Shown here: piece by piece, positions 48,601-56,079 of the stretch
Layout: each line of letters starts with the position of its first letter
How positions within the stretch are numbered: the first letter of the stretch is position 1
From: Davidsoniella eucalypti
Taxonomy: Eukaryota; Ascomycota; Sordariomycetes; Microascales; Ceratocystidaceae
NCBI GenBank assembly: GCA_004009845.1
Contig: RMBW01000021.1
Location: 62,001-126,000, forward strand
Direction of reading: 5' to 3'
DNA: 64,000 bases
Translations under genes and position numbers: made by a program
Notes under the pieces: generated by a model
Database searches by the model: none
Told to the model about the DNA's origin: nothing
The model's input: the letters and a program-made list of their open reading frames with translations, nothing else

Positions 48601-51600
48601 TAAGTACCTGTAGAGCGTACCATTGGCCCATATTTGTACATCCCGTTCCGCTGGGTAGCTTCCTCCTACTACGCTGCAATTTGACGTCGTTGCCCTATGA
48701 ATGTGCAGCACTCGACCCAGCAAGAGAAGAGTAAGAAAGCCTATTCCTGCAGCCTGTGTGATCACTTATAGAGCGATCCAAGAAAGCAAGCAACTCAAGC
48801 TAACAGATAATTGATAACGACAGCATCTATACGTAAATCTACAGCTCCTCTAATATCAACTTTCAGACCAATCACTGTAGCTCACAGACCTTGATTATAA
48901 GAGTTTATTTTTTCTTAGGGTAGCGGCCCGTATACAGTGAGCGGCCCACGAGCCTACCGTTCCAAATCAGGTAGTCCAGCATAGCGCTGGATCGCCCGTG
49001 GCCAATGCAACCAGCCATCCATCAATATTATTATCTGCATGCAGCCAAGTCATCGCTGCGCCGTGATTTGTCCAACTAGCGAATTAGCTATAGGTATTGT
49101 TAAGGGAAGGCGAAGGGAACCTTTGCATTGCTTGCCTTCTTTTCTTCTTTCTTTGGTGTTTGTATTGTCATAGGCCGTTTCCTTGAATAACTGAATCTAG
49201 CCATCTATCTTCGTGAGGGGTGTCAATGTTCCGTTGTTTCACGTAGGTTGCCATCATGGCATCCCTACTCTTGGTTTCTATGCCTTCTTGACAACAGTCA
49301 TGACTTTCCCTAAGAAATGTCTTCATTATTGGTCAATAACTAGGTAGTATTCTTGTTACAAATAAGAAAGCTTGGACTACAGAGAAGGGCGAGAATACAT
49401 CCAACTTTATGATTCTCTAGGTAAATTCTCTAGGTAATAAGCGTCCTCGAGTGGCTAGAGCGTTTGCCGTCTTTGGAACTCGGACTTTAAAGTCTTTTTT
49501 CTTTTCTTTTCTAGCTATCTTCCCTTAACAAAAATTCACCCTTTTCTAACATGACTTTTCGTACCTTTTTCTCACTGTTGTGTCGTCTTAGTACCGCTCT
49601 TTGTGCTACATTAGACCTTTCAAGGTGATTGCCACTTCGAGACTCGCCCAAGTGCCTTTTCGCATCCTGCCATGGTATGTATTTTGTTTTGCTTATTTGT
49701 AGCATTCCTTATTGGCTATTCTGATGAGGCTATAAGCAATTGTCGCGGGAAAAAGTGGCATTTCATCCCCCTTATCATAGATTTTATTTACTCCGGACGA
49801 AAGGTGAACAGTAACTGCCTATTCTTATGTCCAAGTCACACATGATATAAAATCACGAAGAACGAACGTGTTTACATAGTCTCGTTAACAGTAGTAATAA
49901 AGGGCAGTCACTTGGTGAAAACATTTCCGGAATATTATACGGTATAGATAAAAGGTCGTTGAATTTTATATCCAAGTCAACATGATAAATACCCTAGTTG
50001 TATAAAATGCCACGGAAGAGTACATACAATGTACACATATCATTGCATCATGTTGCAAAATACACTGAACGCCCTTACAATCGCAAAAGTAATCACAACT
50101 CCACTGGATAGTACATGATCAAATCATGCCCATGTTCCTTAACTCTATTTTATGGCATTTCCAAACTGGCATAGATCTACTGGACAGAGACGCTGTGAAC
50201 TATGTAATAATAACACATGTGTGCTGGTGTTGTCTACTGTGTGACTCGCCATAGTATAGGGCTCCGCTCATCGAAAAGGAGATGTCATAGTCTATAAACC
50301 TGCAAATTGCAATTGAGTACTGAAATTACATTCAAATAAATCCTGAAATAATATAATAGAATACAGAATTCTGAGCTAGTATGCTAGTGTATGAATAGGC
50401 GGGTGCTACCAGATCAGATCGACGTGGAGCTTTGGGATCAAGTAACAGTAGAGACACAAACGGATTGGTGCTGCGATAACACTTGAGCTAATCTTGGATA
50501 GCCATATCGCACGTTAGGTCATACTTATGAAATATAAAGTAGGGTATCTATGAGGCCGTTATATAAAGAATAGCCCTATACATATACTTTCTCATAGTCA
50601 AGTCATCCAAGCCACAGCGAAGTCAGGTCAATCTTTTCATGTTTGCCCTTGCGGCTGCCTCAATTATCGACCTTGCTGCTTAGAACAGATAGCTAGACCT
50701 ACTGTGCACACAAATTGATGCTTACCAAGTACGTCTTAAACGAGTTGATGATGGAACGTCCGTTGATATCTTTTAGCAAAGATGTATGATATTCTCGGAA
50801 AGCTGCTAAACGCCGTTGGGGTCACCAATACACCTGTTGATGATATCCTAGAACGTCCTCGACATATTGTCGTGAAAATCTTGCGTTACCTCTGCAAGGA
50901 GCCTAAATACGTCGCTCTAGGTTGCTAATTCGTTTAGTATAGCTCTGATTAGCTTTCGCTTCGAAGCTGATAATGACCTTAGAGGTGCTGCTACCGCCAC
51001 GGTAAATAAATGGGATGATAGCGCGTTATTCACCAACACTTTTAGACATCCATTCTGCAGTCATTAGTTCACCAAGAACTGGATTTGTAAAATATGAAGT
51101 GTGATATTATACAAAACTTCCCATTTGTTACATATTATCAAATTGTTCATATGTTTGATTGAGAGGTAATCAAATACAGGAAAAGAAATAGAGTGAGATT
51201 TGAAACTCAATTTCTGGATATTGTATCTAACAAAGCACAGTAGTCTTAATCTAATAACCCATTATAATTTATGATGCTATCGGTATTGCGAGGTAGAACA
51301 CCAAGATGCATAATACCGAATACAACAGAATAAGATAGACTTACAACTAAAGTTATTGTATCGTATATTCAAGATACTTTCTATCTACAAAAAGGATCTA
51401 CATATATACACATCAGCAAAGCTAATTATGATGTGGAACACTACTATGCTTTACTAAATCAAATATAAACTTTTGAAAACCTAATAAACCTTGCATATAT
51501 GCCAATGAAGGCCCACTGGTGCGCGACTATCCAAGGCAATATAATATCTCCGCTGAAATGGGACCGTATAATACGTCTGTCGAGAAATATGGGCGGAACT

Positions 51601-51712
51601 AGAGAGTATAAAATGACGACTGGAACATAGAGCCACAGCTTAGACTTTATCTGTTTGTATAAAAAAGAAACAAATGGTTACCCACTACTCCACGATCGAG
51701 AAGGCGTGAAGC
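45685..51712. other. Long intergenic region
   Basis: About 6 kb from the transporter promoter to tRNA-Leu with no supported intact gene. The first kilobase has A/G-rich tracts. A short stretch at 47885-47950 has exon-like borders (see findings), a weak tRNA-like stretch lies at about 49441-49495 (rejected), and a coding relic at 50639-51100 is listed separately. DNA beyond 49.7 kb is AT-rich. Confidence 0.4.
50639..51100 (+). pseudogene. Possible degraded coding sequence
   Basis: One frame starting MFALAAASIIDLAA reads protein-like across about 145 codons but has eight internal stops: TAG at 50681, 50690, 50774, 50849, 50918 and 51065, TAA at 50807 and TGA at 50873. Every one is a C-to-T change away from Gln or Arg. 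TAG dominates, although AT-rich random DNA would favour TAA. Protein-like segments between them include LCTQIDAYQVRLKRVDDGTS and FRFEADNDLRGAATATVNKW. The number of stops alone is what chance would give, so the case rests on composition and stop type. Family unknown. A second frame at 50782 is also open for 48 codons (MYDILGKLLNAVG). Confidence 0.28.
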
Positions 51713-51717
51713 AAAAA
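51713..51717 (-). terminator. Pol III terminator of tRNA-Leu
   Basis: TTTTT on the minus strand, 7 bp after the last base of the tRNA. Confidence 0.55.
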
Positions 51718-51724
51718 GGAATGT

Positions 51725-51833
51725 TGACAAGAACGAGATTCGAACTCGCGCGGATTGCTCCACTGCGAAGGTTTTCTTCCTTGGGAGGAGATGGACCTGA
51801 ACACAGCGCCTTAGACCGCTCGGCCATCTTGCC
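51725..51833 (-). tRNA. tRNA-Leu (anticodon CAG) with intron
   Basis: A type II tRNA. The acceptor stem is GGCAAGA/TCTTGTC with discriminator A, the D arm contains GGCCGAGCGGTC, and the anticodon stem is CTGTG/CGCAG with loop TT-CAG-G...T. A 27-nt intron (51795-51769) follows the base after the anticodon. A long variable arm (TGGAGCAATCCGC) and T arm GCGAG-TTCGAAT-CTCGT complete it. The mature length is 82 nt before CCA. It reads the CUG codon as Leu, so the standard code applies. The 5' end coincides with the target site of the retroelement at 51840-52583, which now forms its upstream flank from position -7. Confidence 0.92.
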
Positions 51834-51839
51834 TGACAT

Positions 51840-52583
51840 GTTGTTGTTGTTGTTGTTGTTATATTTATTCTCTTCCTAAACTATTACGAGTGGATTTTCG
51901 AGTCCGGTCGTGCCGATTTTTCTGTCTCCGGGTTTTCTGTCTCCTCCGCCCGTATCCTAGTCCGGGTCCGGACTACCCTCCCGGGTCTCCATAGGACGCC
52001 TTCAGGGATACCCCCTGTAACTTCAAAACATCCTCAAACCATTCCCCATAAAAAAGACCCACATCATCCAAGCCCTAAGTGGGGCTACCATCCACGTAAT
52101 CAGGTGACCGCACCATCCGACGCGCCTCCAAGAGGCTGGTGATCGAGTGTCGAGAGAAGCAAAAATTGGCGTAGTCGAGTCGGGTGCGATGGTAGAGGCA
52201 CAGCGACAAGACTCCCGCGCCGCGGGTTGGGCTTCCGGAAACTTCAAAAAAATAGGTTGCCCTTCGAGTATGAGTGTGTCTCCCTGAGCTTTGTAGTGTG
52301 TAGTGACTCGGGAGACCAGCGATCGCGTGAGTGTGGCGAAAAGGGGGGCGATTGTTGGTGAGAACATCTCTCGAGAGAGGAAAAAGTCGGGCTCAAGGCC
52401 TCATACTCGATGCATCAATAAAGACAAGTGTCTAAAAAGATAAAAAGAATGGACAGCAGCATTGGGAATATGTGCTGGTCGCTCTTGAAAACCCACGACG
52501 AAGGGGAAAAATTCGTCTTTGGACAAAGGGGGAGGTACTCGAACTCAAAGGTACCCCCCCGAGGGTTGTAGGAGGGAAGGTTG
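51840..52583 (-). mobile_element. Chimeric non-autonomous retroelement, copy II (alternative 3' module, (CAA)n tail)
   Basis: A complete 744-bp element with a perfect 14-bp duplication ATCTTGCCTGACAT (51826-51839 and 52584-52597). On the minus strand it begins exactly like copies I and III (CAACCTTCCCTCCTACAACC) and resembles them, with divergence, for about 520 bp. The 3' about 200 bp is different. It has no LINE-type poly-T segment, contains the GC-rich stretch GGTAGTCCGGACCCGGACTA, and ends in (CAA)7 at 51860-51840. The insertion lies at the 5' end of tRNA-Leu; the duplication contains the first eight bases of the tRNA. Confidence 0.85.
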
Positions 52584-52673
52584 ATCTTGCCTGACATCTA
52601 GTAACCGTGATGATACAGGTCTATGTATAGACTCAGGAATTACCGGAATTTTCTTGAATAACCCGAAACCCAG

Positions 52674-53405
52674 CAACCTTCCCTCCTACAACCCTCGGGG
52701 GGGTACCTTTGAGTTCGAGTACCTCCCCCTCCGTCCAAAGACGAATCTTTCCCCTTCGTCGTGGGTTTTAAGAGCGACCAGCACATATCCCCAATGCTGC
52801 TGTCCATTCTCGTTTTCTTTCTCGACACTTGTCGACTTCGAAGCACCGTTTCGTGAGGCCTTGAGCCCGATTTCCCCTCTCGAGGGATGTTCTCACCAGC
52901 GACCGACCCCGCACCTTTTCGATCGTTGGTCTCCCGAGTCTATCCACTCACCTCAGGGAGCCACACTCACACACGGCGGGCAGCCTTTTGAAGGTTCCGG
53001 ATGCCCGACCCCGCGGCGCGGGAATCTTGTCGCTGTTGCTTCATCCATAGCACCCGACTCGATTACGCCAAATTTTTCATTCTTACGGCCACGATCACCA
53101 GCCTCTTGGAGGCTCACTGAATAGTGGGGATGGTAGCTCCACTTAGGAGTTGGTTTTGTGGATCTGTCTTTTGGGGAATAGTTTTGTGGATGCACTGGTT
53201 TTTTTTTTTTTTTTTTTTTGTTTTTGCTGCTCATAGTGGAGGTATGGACCACTAGTTCTTCGGGGCTAGGGGACGGTCTCGTCCCGCACATACAAAGCTA
53301 TTGAGTTGTCGAGCGGAGGACGTTAAATATCTGTCCGGTAGCCAATCCGGCGTCGTATGATCTTAGTGATTTAGGTAGACGTTAAATATAATCAAATCAA
53401 ATCAA
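52674..53405 (+). mobile_element. Chimeric non-autonomous retroelement, copy III (LINE-type 3' module)
   Basis: A complete 732-bp element with a perfect 14-bp duplication AACCCGAAACCCAG (52660-52673 and 53406-53419). It is a nearly identical, inverted match of copy I at 42703-43434. The 5' module starts CAACCTTCCCTCCTACAACC; the junction to the LINE-type 3' module lies in a 21-T run at about 53199-53219; the 3' end is ATTTAGGTAGACGTTAAAT followed by the (CAAAT)n tail. Compared with copy I it lacks a TATTTG after the T run and has more T residues, so the run is unstable. It faces copy II head to head, with about 60 bp between their duplications. Confidence 0.88.
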
Positions 53406-53626
53406 AACCCGAAACCCAGATGCCGTCAATGTTTATGCCTTCTATCTGTGCTGTCTTTCAATATCTGCGTACTGGGTTTAGCATCACCAAATTCCTTCTG
53501 GGAGGATCCTGTCTTGTAGGATATTCTGCTCAAGCGAGTCACTATAGCTTTGTTGTCCGGTGAGATTTGATGTTCTTTGGTTTATCGAAACAGTGGATGT
53601 AATTAGGTCAAGTCACTCCTCTGTCT

Positions 53627-53672
53627 TAGTGATCTAGGTAGACGTTAAATATAATCAAATCAAATAAAAAAA
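53627..53672 (+). mobile_element. 46-bp LINE micro-insertion
   Basis: Only the last bases of the LINE 3' end (TAGTGATCTAGGTAGACGTT then the AATCAAAT tail and an A run) are present, between a 19-bp duplication with one mismatch: TCAAGTCACTCCTCTGTCT (53608-53626) and TCAAGTCACTCTTCTGTCT (53673-53691). It is a real, extremely 5'-truncated insertion rather than a fragment. Confidence 0.8.
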
Positions 53673-53733
53673 TCAAGTCACTCTTCTGTCTGTAGTAGAA
53701 TAGGCTTCTGAGTTTATGTAGTATAACGAGGAT

Positions 53734-53931
53734 TTAAGCATCAGTGACGTCTATCCATATGTCATTATACTTCCATATGGTTACACAGCCTTGTTCTTCC
53801 ATATAGTCCGAAGTAGTTGCTTCATGGCCTAGCCTGTCTTCGACAGACTTTAGCTTAGGCCCAATCGTCCTTTTTCCGTTAGAATGATCAGTAAATTCGG
53901 AATCCTGGACAAATACAGTCACTACTGGCAA
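53734..53931 (-). pseudogene. Possible coding relic
   Basis: A 65-codon frame on the minus strand (starting MPVVTVFVQDSEFTDHSNGK, with VEDRLGHEATTSDYMEEQG and ending IWKYNDIWIDVTDA) looks protein-like and stays open about 20 codons further upstream, to a stop near 53990. No start context, splice site or family is recognised. It lies just outside the retroelement cluster. Confidence 0.22.
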
Positions 53932-54724
53932 GAGGTTAAATGGGATAAAAAGTGAAACTTGACCAAACCTAAGTATTAGGAGTTACATAGTTAGATAGCT
54001 GCACTAATACCCTAAGAAACATGAATCTCAGAAGATACAAGTAGCAATCGTATTTGAATTTTCTATGCTTCAGTGTATCGATTGACTTGGCGTCTGCTAT
54101 TAAGAATATACTTCTCTTATCTTGGTAACGAGATATCTCCGTAGCAAGTAAAAGTAGGCATTCTTATTTTTGTAAACAATAACTATACAAGAAAGCGTGT
54201 CTCCTGCTCTATTTTTCTAAACATTTGACCATTGTTTCTCTTTGTTCCAGGTTGTGGTGAAGGTTATTGCTTTACATAATGTACCATACTGTTCTAAGAG
54301 TTTAGAATACAAGGGGCTACAAAATGTTCGGAGGTTCCTAACGAGATGGTTTTCCCCTTTAGGGATTATAAGTGAAATGCAGAAATAGCACGTAACGGAA
54401 GGGCTGAGATCTTTAGTTCGTGTGATATTGCGAATATTTCAGCGTCTATGACCTCCTTCCATGTGCCTCCCGAGTAAGATCTATCTAAAATATTTGTTCC
54501 TCCTTGCTATGCAGGCCATCCCGAGCCTACCCATCCAGGCCTGTCACTGTGGAGAAGTAGGTTGTCCTTTACCTTACATGGTATATTAGTATTAGTTTAG
54601 GGCCAGTATCTTAGATACCGAGGTGCTATATAGCTATATAAGCTGCATTAGCACCTTGATAAACTTGATGCAAAAAAAAGGTACTATCTTTTAGACTTCC
54701 AAGTTCCAAGTCTTCTCAACAGGC
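53932..54724. other. Intergenic region
   Basis: About 800 bp of AT-rich DNA with no supported feature. Confidence 0.45.
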
Positions 54725-55300
54725 CTATCGCTTTGTTGTTCTATCGTTCCCAGCCATCTTGATGTTGCAACGTTTGTTAACGATCACAACACTGACGTTA
54801 GGTTGCTCTTCTTTCTCTCGATTAGGATTCACTGTTTTTCTGTTTTGGGGGTGCTGTCCTTCATTTGATAGCTCGTTGACGGAGTTTCTGGCCATCTTGA
54901 GCTATAGCTTGGCATGGCGTTTAGATACTTCCGCGATTTCCGCGCCTCTGAACTCTTCCTAGGCCTTTTAGCAGAGCTCTTCCATAGCCGTTGAAAAGGC
55001 ATGCATCGCCTCGGCATTCATCTGCAAGTTCGCGATGTTGACTGATACAGCACAGCCTCGTCTATGAAACTAACGAGGTTACGTCTACTTGGCTCTTCGG
55101 CTGGTGCATTCCCTTCGGAAACAGTCCGATTTGAGGGTTGGTATTTATGAGAGGGAGCGTCGTTGGTAGCGGAGCTGTTGTTCTAGATGTCTGGTGTTTT
55201 CTTGCTAATGAGTATCTTCCTTAGGTTTGTCAGAGTACTCCTTAGTATTTTCGTAGGCGTATAAGATAGCGTCTTAGACATTGAATATATTTAGCGTAGA
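54725..55300 (-). pseudogene. Degraded coding sequence with Gln-to-stop changes
   Basis: On the minus strand, 55048-54725 reads as one frame with clear coding character: SVNIANLQMNAEAMHAFSTA, then EEFRGAEIAEVSKRHAKL, then LKMARNSVNELSNEGQHPQN, ending NIKMAGNDRTTKR and a stop at 54727-54725. Three internal stops (TAA 54970-54968, TAG 54961-54959, TAG 54904-54902) are each one C-to-T change from Gln codons. Codons away from the stops keep G/C third positions. Upstream, in a shifted frame, ATNDAPSHKYQPSNRTVSEG and further pieces continue to about 55300, again with TAG/TAA. It may be a repeat-induced-mutation relic of a helical protein or transposon ORF; family unknown. Confidence 0.38.
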
Positions 55301-56079
55301 TTCAGATATGCTGGACCACCGTGCTGAGAATCAATGGCCGTTCGGACTAGACATTCTTAGCTATTGCTGCACCCAACAAAAACCAGGTAACCAACGTTGA
55401 AACCCCACAGCTACACTTAGCAGCACTGGATAGAGAGCCCTTTTGGCTATAATAGCATACCTCAAAGAGTAATGGGAGATGCTTCGGATCTCTGTTCGTC
55501 TATGGCTATCCAACAGTCCGAGTCCCGTTCGGGTCATTTTACCGTCGCGAGATTAACTATTACAAGACAGCTGACGACAGCTGGGGACATAAGCAAAGCA
55601 GCTGTCTCGCCCTTACAGAATGTATGCAACTTAAATGTGGGTCTATGTGTTAGTAAGTACTCAACCAGAAGGAAGACGTAGTTGCCTAATTTAACTAAGC
55701 ATGGCAAGTTCTAATTCAAGAGCAGCATCACAATTTGACCTTGAAACAAATCATGAAATTACCTATGAGTGCAGTGTTTTCATTTATTACAAACGATAAA
55801 CACCTCATTTCTGCCTTGACTACGATATCATTTGAGGATATTATACAAACATCTATATACAGATATGTACAATTAAAATCAAAGCTGAAATCCTAGTCTA
55901 GAAACGCCCGACCTGCTCACTGTCAGACAACAGGCTTAGGCTACAGGCATTATTTCAATATTGCTTTTTCTATCCCCTTCTCGTCCGGCTATCAACATCT
56001 GATCCGCGGCTTTATTTGCCCCAATCACCCCTACAGCTACAAATTGGGTGGGTAATAAGCGGCGTTTCCCCTGTCTGCC
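55301..56079. other. Intergenic region, promoter of the DNA polymerase gene
   Basis: About 780 bp without a supported gene. The part after about 55800 is probably the promoter and leader of the family X polymerase. Confidence 0.45.

Noticed and set aside
49441..49495. tRNA-like stretch with an A-box-like TGGCTAGAGCG and a following T run
   Set aside because: No B box, no acceptor or T stem can be paired; at best a truncated tRNA remnant.
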